From assembly GCA_964019425.1 (NCBI GenBank), contig OZ025843.1, positions 124,001 through 188,000 on the forward strand: DNA of 64,000 nucleotides, in the 5' to 3' direction. The notes beneath the pieces were generated by a model. That model did no database searches, was not told where the DNA came from, and saw only the letters and a program-made list of their open reading frames with translations. Below are positions 22,556 through 34,085 of the stretch, piece by piece; positions within the stretch are counted from its first letter, which is position 1; each line of letters begins with the position of its first letter. A program made the translations under genes and the position numbers. This DNA comes from Flectonema sp. DT1601 (taxonomy: Eukaryota; Euglenozoa; Diplonemea; Diplonemida; Diplonemidae).

Positions 22556-22662
22556 TCATCTCGAAGACATGTTTTACGAGCGAAAGAGAATTGTGGCAGC
22601 GTAACGTTAACACCCTTACTTTATAGGCTTGTTTCCGGTTGCGCACAAACAAAAACAAAGTG
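22556..22662 (+). repeat. Repeat E, inverted partner at 37500-37604
   Basis: About 100 bp including GGCAGCGTAACGTTAACACC. It is nearly identical, in reverse orientation, to 37500-37604. In both places the segment is bounded by an A or T run next to CTCGAAGACATGTTTTACGA. Confidence 0.8.
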
Positions 22663-22906
22663 TGAGAATTATTTAGTGAGGTGCCGATTCTTTTTTTTTA
22701 CATGCATGGTCTCCTAGCTCATTTGAGTAGCCCAACTCACATATCGAGCAAAAACTGAAAGGATTGTGCAAGGCCTTGAGATGCATTATTCAAGCTGTGT
22801 TAAAAAAAAAAAAAAAAAAAAAAAAAAGACTTTTTATTGTTTTTGTTCCTTTTTTTTTTTTCTCGAACATTATACTTTTTACTATTGGCAAGGCAAACAC
22901 GGTGTG

Positions 22907-22939
<33 letters not shown>

Positions 22940-23707
22940 AGATCCGTGTGTGCTTTTCAGTCGCAAGTTTTTTTTTTTTTTTTTAAATTTTTTCGTTTCT
23001 TGAATTTAGAAAGTAACTCAAAGGATTGGGGGTAAAATTGGACAGTCACTCGATTTCTAGAATCAGGGACCACCGATTTTAAAACTAGAGTTGGAAGACA
23101 ATAACAAAACCATTCTGATTAGCCATATATTTCGTTGAACGCAGACAGAATCCTGTCGCACGGGGGAATAAGTCACGACACAACTAGGTAGGGAAAAGGT
23201 TGAAACTAAACCCAGAGAATAGTTTCTTCTCCGACTACGTCGGTACAGAAATGAAAAAAAAAGAAATTCCAAAGGTTGTAGAAAGGCTTTCATGAAAATC
23301 AGCATTTAGCGAAAGATTCAGTGAAAAATGATGTGTTTTTTTTTTCTTTTTTTTTTTTTTCTTCTACCCTACAACGTACATTTTTCCCCCGCCTAACAAC
23401 AGACCGACATTCGAGAGATAAGGGTACCAAAACGATCTCGATATCGTTCCATGGTTGGTTGTTACCCAACGTTTTTTGTACAAGTGCCACAAGAAAGCCT
23501 ATTCAAAAAAAAGAGTCTCCCAAAATATAAGAAATTCTCGGAAGCTCTTTTTTTCGAGTCTCGGAGACTTTATATTATTTTTTACAAATCCAAAGCAGCC
23601 GCAAACTAAGAGAGCGAAAAGATGCTATGTGAGGGTGAAAAATTTAACAATCGTAAAAACAGCAACAAGAGTGGGGAAAAAGCCACTACAATACCCGAAT
23701 TTTTCAC

Positions 23708-23770
23708 TATTTATTTTTATTTATTTATTTACGAAGCCTAGGAAGCCAAAAGCCAGGAAAAGCTCACTAA
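23708..23770 (+). repeat. Short dispersed repeat family D
   Basis: TTTATTTATTTACGAAGCC followed by a block ending AGGAAAAGCTCAC. Further copies are at 24080-24130, 22208-22262 and, split by an A run, 21848-21942. Confidence 0.7.
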
Positions 23771-23994
23771 AGACAAGCACCTGATCGAGCTGGAAAAAAA
23801 AGAAGATTCGGTTTTCTTGATTTTTTTTTTTTTTTGTATAATTGTTGAGCTGGGTTGAGATACCTTCTTTGCGATCTTTAAGAGGAAAGAATGAAGAAAC
23901 AGAGGTATAAAAAAAAAAAAAGGGGGAAATAAAAAAACTCTTTATTGATCAAATTTAAACACATAGACCGATACGGATCTTGTCCAACTGGGAT

Positions 23995-24026
<32 letters not shown>

Positions 24027-25769
24027 GAACAATATTCTAATATTAAGACTAATAGCTCGACTCTGCTAAACCTATAACCATTATTTATTTATTTACGAAG
24101 CCTAGGAAGCCAAAAACCAGGAAAAGCTCAACAGGAGGTAACAGTTATATCGCTACCAGCAACTGTGAGACTCTCACAGACGATAAGAGACGTAGAACAA
24201 CCTGGAACAAATGACTACCTAAACCCACCGTCCACGCGAGCAGACAGTGTTAAGAGACGGCATTTTGAATACAATGAGGCGAAGGTTATGTATGAATCGA
24301 AGAAATTAATTATTAATCCGACGAAAAAAAAGTTTTATTTTTTTTTATTTTTTTTTTTTTTTGTCTATGCGTGGTGAAACACTACATAAGATTTGTGCAA
24401 AATTCCTCGTGAAATTTAGAAAGAAAAGAAAAAAAGGGGGGAAAAAAAAAATAGAAGACAGCCCAAAATACACCAGAAAATGGCAGGAATATCTTTTCGA
24501 ATTTTAGGTGCACAAATGTATTGCTTGTCTGAAGGCAGCTGCAGAAGTAGTCACATGTACCCGTTCCTGTTTCGCCTCTTTCCGACGTCATGGCCACTCA
24601 ATTAGTGTGCCAAGTTCTTAAACAAAAAAAAATGAACAAGTAGAAAATTGCTCAAAACCTGACGCAGCAATGTATTCTCGTAGTGCGCCCTTTCTAGTGC
24701 CGGGGTTGCATAATACGTGGCCAAAGCTCCTATGCTACATGAATAATACTCGGTCACAAGTCAGAAAAATGGGTACGACTCACCCACACTAAGCTATGCA
24801 GTTGTTCTGGGACCCCAGGGTGCACAGTCAGACCAAATGTCATAGTTCGGTGTATTTTTGGGCCTTTTTTTTTTGGTTTTTTTTTTTTTTGGTGTATTTT
24901 TGGTCATAGCCCAAAAAAAAAAAAAAAATTGGGGAAAAAATAATTGGGAAAGCTGAATAAGGGTTCCAGGGTCCGCCAACTATATTTTTTTATTAGTTTA
25001 GCTGCGTACAATTTCAAAAAAAAAAAAAAAAAAAAAAAAAGCACAGAAATATGTACAGCGGCAAGGAAAGTGTATCTGGGCATGGTGCATGTTGAAACAA
25101 TCTGTTAACTAGTCTGAGCTCATTCATTCACAATTCAATTCAAAACTAAAAAACTTCCGTTAGATAGCTCGTTCATCATTGCCCAACACGATACGCAGAG
25201 AGGACTACACGGAGTGAAAGAAATTACGCCGTTAAAAAATGTCCCCTCCTTTTATTTTTGATTATTTTTTACCTTTTTTTTTTTTTTTCTTTTTTTTCAT
25301 TCCATTAGAAATACAGACACATAAGAGAAACACGGTGTAAAAAAGTAGATCCGTGTGATGATTATTTGTTTAATTTCAATTTTTGTTTTGTTTTGTTTTT
25401 CTGTTCTGTTCTGTTTTTTTTTTTTTAAATTCAGACGCTCAGTTGGGTTTATAATGACTTATTTTTTTTTTTTTTCCTAATAATATTGAAGTCACATCCA
25501 GGAAAAAGTTCACAGTGGGAGATACCTATAGTCTTGCAGCACCTCACATCCGGGAGTCTCTCACCTGGCGGGAAGAGAGACAGACTTAAATGAAGCGCAT
25601 ACCAAGATAGACAACGGCGCCTGCTAAGTTTCGAACGTTCTGATAAAACACTACTTGTGAACATGATTTCTAAAACTGAAAGGGAAAAAAAAAAAAAAAA
25701 AAAAAAAAAGTGGGATGGGTAATTTTGATACTGCATTTTTAAAGCTAAAAAAAAAATGGGGAGAAGACT

Positions 25770-25945
25770 GTTTGATTAGGTTCATACGAATATAAATCTC
25801 TCTGTATTGTATCAGAATTCAATAATAAAATTAAAAAAACTCATGACACAAGTGACTAAAATGTTAATACAGGCTAACACTCTGCAATTGACGTACTTGC
25901 TCTACATTGTAATCAATGTTTCTAACTTAGCTGCATACATGTCTC
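25770..25945 (+). repeat. Dispersed repeat family F
   Basis: Resembles 37985-38155 and, over the first half, 21660-21780. Shared blocks are AATATTTATATTGTA-like, then AATGTTTCTAACTTAGCTGC followed by a short ATACA tail, present at the right ends of 25770-25945 and 37985-38155. Confidence 0.6.
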
Positions 25946-26725
25946 TTTTTCCGTGTTGTCATTCAGTGCAGTACGGAATCGAATTATTCAATTACGAATT
26001 AATCGTGAAAAAAAGGGGGGAGAGAAAAGAAGAAAAGAAGGTGAGAAGGTGGCTTACGAACCTAACGCTTAAACGTTAAATCGTGTAAAATCAACAAGAA
26101 AGAAAAAAAAAAAAAAAAAAAAAGCAGACCCCACGTGTGATGTTATACAAACAATTGGACAGATATAAATAATAATTCGAATATTTTTAACTTCACTAAG
26201 CACTTCTGACTGTGATAAATTACCTGCAAGATTATATCGCAAAAATTGATTTTTAAAAACGATCCACCAGAACAGATCAGATAGAAAAAAAAAAAAAGAG
26301 AAAAAAAAGAGTACATTGGAACGACGAATCAACAGAGAGATAGTGACCCCTGATAAAAAATTCAAATAGGCTAAAAACACGACCTTTTTTTTTTTTGGTT
26401 AAAAAAAGGCCGCCCCCCCGTCGGGAAAAAAGTAAAGCAAGAGAAAAAAAAAAAACTACCACAAAATGTCCCACGATGATACGCGTAGAGTAGAGAGTTT
26501 TGAGACTTAAAAATCAGCGCTATGTATGACTACAGACAAGAGACAACCTGTCCAGTGTACACAGAGTACATTTCGTAAAGATTCACTTGACAAAAAAAAA
26601 AAAAAAAAAAAAAAAGTAAAAGTAAAAGTAAAAGTAAAAGCAAAAATAAACTATTAGCACGTGTTTTTCTTCCCGCGGGATTTAAGGGAAGAAAAAAGAA
26701 GAAAAAGAAAAAAAAAAAGGGAATG

Positions 26726-26946
26726 CTATTCGTAGAGGCAACTTGTTACCGTGATTAAATATAAAGCAACTTGAAAAACTGGCTAAAACTAAATTAAGGT
26801 TTGGCCAAGCAGCCTAGTTGCCATGTAAAAAAGACCAACAGTCGGTATCGATAAAATCCCATACATGCTGTCGAATATGGGGATTTGGGGAGTGGCTACG
26901 TACCACAGATTGAACGCCCCATACCCTGTAGCCTGTTACAGCTTTT
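26726..26946 (+). repeat. Dispersed repeat family B, copy 2
   Basis: Nearly collinear with copy 1, differing by scattered substitutions. It ends at the same GTTACAGC boundary and is followed by an AT-rich stretch. Confidence 0.8.
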
Positions 26947-27262
26947 TAATTTTAAATTAGTAGAGAGGAAAAAATATAAAAATATGAATACTTTAACATT
27001 TTTTTCTTTTTCTTCTCGTCTTTCTTCTAAGAATCGAGAAATTTTAATAGTTACTATGACATGGTGCAAACACGGCGTTAAAAAAAAAGTAATTTGATCC
27101 GTGAGAAACCCGCATTGCTGGAGACCTGAATGATTACACGGAATCACATTCGAGTTTTCTTTTTTTCTTTTTTTTTCTGTTTTCGTGTTTGTTTGATACC
27201 CCTACACAAAGATGAGGGTCTAGGGAGAATCAGTACTTGGAAAGACCCTTCATTACAAGGGC

Positions 27263-27301
<39 letters not shown>

Positions 27302-27816
27302 GAGAAGAGAAGAGAAGAGAAGAGAGAAGAGAGGAGAAAACATCAATCAAGAGAAAAAGGTCGTGATGAGATTTTTTTTTTTTTTTTTTTTTTTTTTAAA
27401 TACTTAAGACACAGAGAGCGAAACCAATTATCTCCAATGGCAAAGTTATCTCTATCAAAACGCGTGTCAAATTTTTCGCCTTAGAAATTTTTTTTTCTTT
27501 TTTTTTTTTTCTTTTTTCCTCCTCCAATTTGTTACAATGGGAGAGTAAAAAAAAAGACGCACAGACACGAAGAAGATCTTTACAGATGTGAAAGCCTAAT
27601 GAGAGAAAACTCAATCCCGAATGTGTTAACAAAGAAAAAAAAAAAAGGCAAAAAAAAAAAGTACCCATCTTTTTTTTTTTTTTTTAAATACAAGCCTAGA
27701 ATATATACTTCTTCAAATAAAAGCATTGCTGCTTTTACCAGAAAGAATTTAAAAAAAAAAAAAAAGGCCCACATCCTGAAAAGTAGTGTATGACGACACG
27801 TCGAACAACAAAAAAA

Positions 27817-27848
<32 letters not shown>

Positions 27849-28867
27849 TAAAAATGAGAGGAGAAAAAAGTTTGAGGCACTGAAAAAAAAAACACAAGTG
27901 GAAGTCCACTATAAACGAGAAAAAAATAAAGAATAAAAAACGAACAAAGAGAACTAATCAATAACTGAAAAAAAGGAAAACTAAGTCAATATTCCACTGC
28001 TTTGATCTCTAAGGGCACGTACTTTAAAGCACTCCCTTGCTCGTCTGAGCAACAGGAAAAAAAGGTCAATTATTATTTTTTTTCTTTTTTTTTTTTTTTG
28101 ATTCCAACGAAATGCCGTATGCCAAAAGGTACAATTGATAACCTTTTATTACGCAATTATTATTATTATTATTATTATTTTTTTTTTTTTTTTTTGGTAA
28201 GATACGACAGTGAAAACTATCTCTCAAGTTATAGGCATACAATAACATTGAACAACATCAACAACAACATCTTCAACAGGGTGCGTACTTTCGGGTACTC
28301 CTTGTTGGTTTGAGTAACAAGGATCAGGATTGGATGCACCAGATAAAAATCTCGATGATATCCCTTATTACTTTGGGGGGTTCAGAGATGATTTAGAAAA
28401 GAAAAAGAAGAATAGAAAAAAAACAACAGCAACAACAACAGCAACAATAATAATAACAACAACGCGGTAAGATCCCTCAATTCCCCTCAATCCTAAATAT
28501 AAAACGCATCGCCATTCACGTGAACGACCACACGCTTGCTAATAATTACGAGGCTACTCAGACGGATGGAGACACCGAGAGAAGTTGTTATTTATTTTTA
28601 TCATCGTGGCCTCCGGGATAGCGGGGCACATGATTTTTAAAATAAAAAACTCGGGAGAAAAAGAAAAAAAAAAAAAAAAACAGACAACGAAACCTAACTA
28701 TATATTCCTATCATTTTTTTTTTTTTTTTTTTTAAAACTTCTCCCTTTTTTTTTTTTTTTTTTTTTTTTTAAAAATTTTTTTTATTCGCATTCCTTTATA
28801 GCAATCTTCAACTAGATCTCCGAAGAAGACCACAGGAGCACTGAACCAGAAGTCAAAACCGATCCCC

Positions 28868-29449
28868 TCAGTTTATAAGAGGGACGTTAGCTCTAGTTCC
28901 TACCTCAGGTGTAGTATTTGCTAACAACTGTAAATGCTGAAATTGTGAAACATCACCGACAGCATGACCAGCAGGGAGAGCAATGGATTGTTGCTGTTGC
29001 GGTTGCTGAAATTGAAGTAACTGATACTGTAATGGAGGTTGAAGAGGAACAGCTTGTTGATGCTGTCCAGGTACAAAGACTGCTTGTTGAAAAGCTGGTT
29101 GAAATTGAAGCTGAAATGAGGGAACAACCTGCCTCTGAAGTGGTATTGCCTGCAATTGATCATTCTCGATGGCTACTGGAGCTGCTTGCTGTGTCGCATG
29201 CTTTACGCATGCCTTACTGAATATATGCGGATGAGGGCATTGATCTCCCTTCATACAGTTTCCGTGATAAAAATCTACGCATTTCTCAAAATAACACAAC
29301 CTAGTTTTCCAAAATGCATTACATGTTCTACACTTCAGTGTTATACTTCTTTTCTTCTTACTCTGTTTCTCCCATGTATTGTGGTTGCAGGTTGGCTTGA
29401 CCTCGACGCTTAATGCACCCTCAATGAGGAGCGGTGGAGGCTCATCCAT
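28868..29449 (-). CDS. CCCH zinc-finger protein, Gln-rich C-terminus
   Basis: The product has 193 residues, starting MDEPPPLLIEG. The acceptor-like TTTATTTACAG lies 6 nt upstream of this ATG, which fits a trans-splice site. Residues 25-60 carry a Cys pair motif (LKCRTCNAFWK), followed by a canonical finger C-x7-C-x5-C-x3-H (CVDFYHGNCMKGDQCPHPH). The remaining 110 residues are Gln/Pro/Leu-rich and probably disordered. CCCH proteins bind single-stranded RNA; in euglenozoans they are major post-transcriptional regulators, so an mRNA-binding role is likely by family. Alternatively this is the second exon of the DUF2439 gene immediately upstream (29648-30109), but a GT-AG junction would break the frame there. 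Confidence 0.7.
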   Translation of the reverse strand: MDEPPPLLIEGALSVEVKPTCNHNTWEKQSKKKRSITLKCRTCNAFWKTRLCYFEKCVDFYHGNCMKGDQCPHPHIFSKACVKHATQQAAPVAIENDQLQAIPLQRQVVPSFQLQFQPAFQQAVFVPGQHQQAVPLQPPLQYQLLQFQQPQQQQSIALPAGHAVGDVSQFQHLQLLANTTPEVGTRANVPLIN

Positions 29450-29647
29450 ACCGCACTGTAAATAAATTAACATTACAAAAAAACAAAACAAAAAAAAACA
29501 GACACATCTAAACTTCACACGACAATCTGTGACAACAAAAAAGGTTTATCAACCTTTTTTTTTTTTTGTCTTGTTTTGTTTTGTTTTAAAATGAGAGATG
29601 GTATAAAATTAGATTTTCAATACTAAAGATAAACAACGAGATTAAAC

Positions 29648-30109
29648 TCACAAGTTCCCAAAGTCGTCTCCACAGGCTGTAGATATCCCAAAAGCAGAAT
29701 TAAAGATCTCTACATCACGGGCATTGGTATTGTAATCTGGAAGACGGGCGAGAGCTGATTCCGTTTTTCTGTATTTTATTTGAGGAACCGGATCAAGACA
29801 CTTTACCTGCATGTCTCTAATTACGAAAGGAGTGAATTTCTTATCACCAGTTCGCTTTCTACTTTGTGATGGAGGAGGGGGTTCTGGTACCTCGTCGTTC
29901 GATTGAACGAGTACCTGACCTACACGAAGCTCGCTGTCATCTGCTCGCTCCTTCCAGTCACTTCCTATACCTCTTGAGCTTGCTACTGTGTCTCCCCTGA
30001 CGTCTTTAATAACAATTCTTGCTTTGCCTTCCGATTCAGTCACATGCATCACTCCGTCTTTCCAAATTTTTCTTTTTTGAGTTAAGTTTGTAGTGAAGAG
30101 ACAATTCAT
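29648..30109 (-). CDS. ZGRF1/Mte1-like DUF2439 domain protein
   Basis: The product has 153 residues. The N-terminal 65 residues (FTTNLTQKRKIWKDGVMHV, then RIVIKDVRGDTVASS and a Gly-x-Asp turn) fit the DUF2439 domain, found at the N-terminus of ZGRF1, Mte1 and Dbl2, which act with D-loop-processing helicases in recombination. The rest is polar, with a Pro-rich PEPPPPSQ stretch. There is no helicase domain, as in the small fungal members. The ATG is directly preceded by a run of about 22 A. The frame ends GDDFGNL-stop at a GTGAGT that resembles a 5' splice site, so a further exon cannot be excluded. Confidence 0.65.
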   Translation of the reverse strand: MNCLFTTNLTQKRKIWKDGVMHVTESEGKARIVIKDVRGDTVASSRGIGSDWKERADDSELRVGQVLVQSNDEVPEPPPPSQSRKRTGDKKFTPFVIRDMQVKCLDPVPQIKYRKTESALARLPDYNTNARDVEIFNSAFGISTACGDDFGNL

Positions 30110-31206
30110 TTTTTTTTTTTTTTTTTTTTTTTGTAAATCAAAAAAAAGAATTTGAAGAAACGAAAAGAAGAAAATTATCTAAAAAAAAAATATATAAAAA
30201 AAAAAAATATAAAAAAAACCTCATTAAAACAATATTAAAACAAAATCAGTTTTCACGTGACGCCGTATCCTTTTCGAGTGCAGACGCTGCAACTGTGATG
30301 AAATTAGAATAAATAATTAAGAAGTTTGCTATTCAGGGGTCCGATTTTTTTTTTTTTTTTTGTCGCTATTCACAATTCAACTTCCTCCATTCACCAGAAG
30401 CACTAGTATTTTGTCAATACTAGAGAGGATTCTACTCAATCAGCTGAAGTCATCCAGGAAGCTCGTGTTTGAAAGCCGCATGCACGTGGATGTCACAAAA
30501 AGCTCAACAAAGACTACCTCAGACAATGGGTTTACATTGGGCACTTCTAAACCAGCATATGCAACACCAATACCCCCGCTGGTACTTTTCAGTCGGAGTT
30601 GAAGAAGACGGGATACGGTCACAGAGAATCACCCTAAGACGTTTCCAAGGAAAGCAAGGACCCGTAGCAAGCAATAAAGCTTTCTTCCAATAGATTCACA
30701 GACATCACAACGATATGAACAGCGAAGGCTTTCCCTTGAATAGCGAAAAGAATATTAGTGGACCTCTGAATAGCAATGTTCTCTAAATAATTTTACTGCA
30801 CGTATAAACTAAATTAGAAATTATGTTGGGGGTTAGTTGGAGGGAAATATGAGCTTCGCAGCACAAAAGGATGGGGGGTTTTTTTTTTTTTTTTTGGCGG
30901 GCGTATCTATTATTGCAAGCAACACTAAAGAAAATACTTGCAAAGAAACTAATAATAATATAAATAAAAAAGGAAAAAAAACAGCAATCCATTTCCTAGA
31001 TTGACTGAACCACCAAAGTGCTAATAATATTTACAGAAGAGCAGTGGTTAGGATGGTTTTTTTTTTTTTTTTTTTTTTTTCATTTTTAAATGCTTCTTAC
31101 TCTATCATACAGTAACTATAGTATTGTTGATACTTCCGACTCAGAAACTGAACATATAAAATAAATCATGCGTAAGTCTTTCTTAAAAACTCTAAAAGAA
31201 AAAAGA
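30110..31206. other. Spacer between DUF2439 gene and IFT80
   Basis: It has A/T runs at its ends. 30380-30690 has normal composition and frames of 60-80 codons on both strands, none with a recognisable domain, so no gene is called. Confidence 0.4.
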
Positions 31207-33810
31207 TTATTTGTGAGCCCTCGCATCTGACCTGTGTCTTTCCTTGTTATTCTCCTCTTCTATTTTTGCATTAATCTTTTCCCAGGATATCTGAACAGCG
31301 TTTTCACCTTCCATGTATTTTTTAAATTTCGGGTTCATTTCTTCTTTTCCGAAAGTTTGAATGTGAGCCTGTCGGAATGCCAGGACAGTATCCACATGAC
31401 TAACGTGGTCAATAGCAATTTCAAGAGCCCGTTCCCAATTAAATAAATTAATGTGCATTTTTATAGCTCTGAAATGAAGACCTGCTTGCAACAGTATTTG
31501 CTCTGCCTCATCCAACCTCCTTTGGAACAACGCAAGTTCAGCAGCTCTACCCTCTGGAGAAGCAATATCCTGAATAGACCTCATATATTGGAGTTTATCG
31601 GTTTCTTCTAGTGCAGCATAAGCAATTTCTGCCGTGCCAAGTTCACCTGACTTCACAGCAAGAGCAGCTAGTATTGACCACATGAAGTCCTCCTTAACAA
31701 CACGACATAGTCTAATAACAGCATCCCATTCATTCTTTGAAATGTGTGAGAAAACTAAAGAAGGATACGTTGAAACAGTAAAGGTAAGGATAGCTCCATC
31801 GAGTCCTCGTTGTATTGAAGTTCTGGTTCCAAAAAAATCGACAATCGTGTCATTCCAACCGAACTCTGTCTGAACCTGACCATCCTCTCTGATAGTTTTA
31901 GTTTTCGGTAGTAAGTCTTTATCAACAAATACAACACTTGGGTAGTACCAAGTTACTAGCTTTTGATCTGAGAGAGCAATCAATATCTGTTTTTTTTTTT
32001 TTTTTTTTGCACCGACGAAGTCGAAGAAGGAAAACTATTCAGAGTAAGAGCCGTTTTTATTTATTATTTTGTCATGTTATCTGTGTGCCAGGTAATACTG
32101 TCAAACGATCAACAAAAAAAAAAAAAAAAAATGTCTGTCGTCTGGTTTCCGACCGTTAAACAACATACCTCTGCAGTATCATTCCAACGCATACTTGACA
32201 CCATGGGTGCAAGTTTGTGTATTTGTGTCTTTTGTGTAATTGATGCTAAGTACATATCCCTGTTACGATCTACTATTGCTAACTTCCTGTCACGGATATC
32301 TCCAAACTGTTTTTTTTTTTTTTTTTTTTTTTGAAAATATTTTTTTTTGTATTAATAGTCTTCTTGTTAAAGACAGAAAAAAAAAAAAGAAAAAAAAATA
32401 CTAGCATACTTGTGATAAGGCGATTTCTGATATCTCCATGTGGTGATGGACGACAATTTCATTTTTGTGTCTACCGTTGTTGCAGTCGTAGAATTTGACA
32501 GATTTGCTGTCTCCGGCATCACGAACAGCGAAGGTATCATTTGATAGAGAGAGCGAGAGATTGTTTATTGAGTTCATACGAAGTTGAGGTCCCTTGACAA
32601 CACACAAGGCTCGACCTTCATATGTGTGAAGTTGGATCCCATGAATGGAATCAACAACTGCAAAAAGCTTCTCAGCCTGGAGTATTAAGTTTACAGTCGA
32701 TTGCAAATCAAACTGATGAGGAGTGTTAAAGTTAGTCACATCATAGACTACACATTGAGTTGTAGTCGCTACAACTAAATGTCCATATCCAATAGACATC
32801 TTAATAACTGTATCCCGTTGTTCCAACTCATCAGCATTATCAGACAGTACGTCATAGACTCGAATGCGATTTGCTTCACGAAGAGAGACTTCGTGTTTTC
32901 CACATGTTAGTTTCCTGTCTACCATTTGAGCAAAGAAAACAGCACCAGTTCCACCAGCACAGGCCAGTTGAGTACTGTCGCTAGACCACGCGATTTTATA
33001 CACTGAACCTGCATTGCAAGATTCTCTACAATGAGACCATCCTGTCCTGTCGCATATTCTAAGAGAGTTGTAACTACCAACAGCAAAGCATTGACCATCA
33101 GGACTGAATGAAACACTTGTGATAGGTGAATCAGAAACCATAGTACATGTGTAGATAGCTCTACCGTAACTGTCCCATAGTTTATATTTTCCATCTTCAG
33201 ATCCAGACACAAGTAGATTTGTAACTGGTGACCAATCAACTGCTAAGACTGGAGAAGAGTGAGCTATCCACTGGATGACTTTAGAAGTTGGGTGTAGAGG
33301 TTTTAATACTAATTCCTTTCCAGAGGCTACCAAGACGTGATCATTTTCAGGAGACCAACACAGCGCATGAATACACTGAGATTGTTGAGCAATAGTTGAT
33401 CGTAGCATACCAGATTGTGACCAAATTTTAACTTGTCCATCTTCACCGCCGGTGGCTAGGGCTCCGCCTTCTGAGTTCCAAGAAAGGCAAACGAGAGCAC
33501 CTTTGTGAGCCTCCACTCGTTTTTCAACCCTTCCAGTCGCAGCGCTTATAATTCGAAAACAGCCGTCAGAGCATCCGACCACGAACAAATCCTTGCCTTG
33601 GTCTCCTTTCTTCTGCATTGGGTACCAAACCATGTCTGTAGGATGACCTTCTACATCACATACTTTCCCAACAGGTTCCCCACTCATACTCCATTTCCAA
33701 ACAACCATATCATCACCACAACTGTACAGTTCATTATTTGATGACCAAACACATGCATTACACGATGCCTTGTGTTGATTTGATGAACACTGCGTGAAGT
33801 TCAACCGCAT
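31207..33810 (-). CDS. IFT80: Intraflagellar transport protein 80 (three exons)
   Basis: Exons 33810-32410, 32306-32169 and 31986-31207; both introns start GTATG and end in an A run plus CAG, and both junctions are phase 0. The joined protein (about 772 residues) begins MRLNFTQC and has two WD40 beta-propellers (for example LYSCGDDMVVWKW, LATGGEDGQVKIW, LVSGSEDGKYKLW). It also has the diagnostic WNDTAE-ILIALSDQK junction, WYYPSVVFVDKDLLPKT, and a C-terminal TPR-like helical tail (VKEDFMWSILAALAVKSGE, NWERALEIAIDHVSHVDTVLA). IFT80 is an IFT-B subunit carried with kinesin-2 trains that build the flagellum, so the organism is or was flagellate. Exon 2 encodes 46 residues that align in place with animal IFT80. 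Seven upstream in-frame residues exist, but the MRL start matches the family. Confidence 0.95.
31987..32168 (-). other. IFT80 intron 2, carrying a dispersed hairpin element
   Basis: 182 bp, GTATGTTG...A(18)CAG. Its middle, 32009-32114, is a copy of a dispersed repeat also found at 57226-57330. In the sense strand the repeat lies between a T run and an A run that can pair. Confidence 0.85.
32009..32114 (+). repeat. Hairpin repeat family H, intron copy
   Basis: 106 bp from GCACCGACGAAGTCG to GATCAACA. Near its left end CCGAC-GAA-GTCGG (one change here) can form a hairpin. The second copy at 57226-57330 has the same ends and length (105 bp). Related pieces lie at 55172-55195, 55283-55305 and, inverted, 23218-23256. 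Confidence 0.85.
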
Positions 33811-34085
33811 TGTTGAGTTACCTGTATGCAAATATATGATCGTTATTGGGTGTTGTGTAATTTATTTTATTTTTTTTCTTGTTCCTCAGAGACATCAGCT
33901 GTACCTGTTTTTAAAAAAAAAAAAACAACTTTCAATAAAAATATAAACATTATCAAGAACATGGTATGTCGAGAGAGGCCTCCCAGCAAGGTAGGCATTT
34001 TCCGTTGATGCTACAACAGGAGTCATAGCTTCAGAGTGAACACAGTAAGTGTTGTTTAACAGTGAGACGTGAGAGTAAAAGGGAT

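Larger units (their letters stand above)
17777..28867. other. Gene-free, repeat- and homopolymer-rich region
   Basis: Over 11 kb without a recognisable coding frame. It has dozens of A or T runs of 10-35 nt, often a T run and an A run bracketing 100-300 bp of sequence. It contains members of several dispersed repeat families, listed separately, and short microsatellites (AAAAGT at 26616-26640, AGAGAAG at 27295-27330, ATT at 28155-28180). Short frames here are mostly Lys/Phe-rich artefacts of the homopolymers. A spacer between transcription units is possible, but both flanking genes point the same way. Confidence 0.6.

Noticed and set aside
30360-30693. Overlapping frames of 60-80 codons on both strands
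   Set aside because: No domain or homology recognised and no splice links to neighbours.
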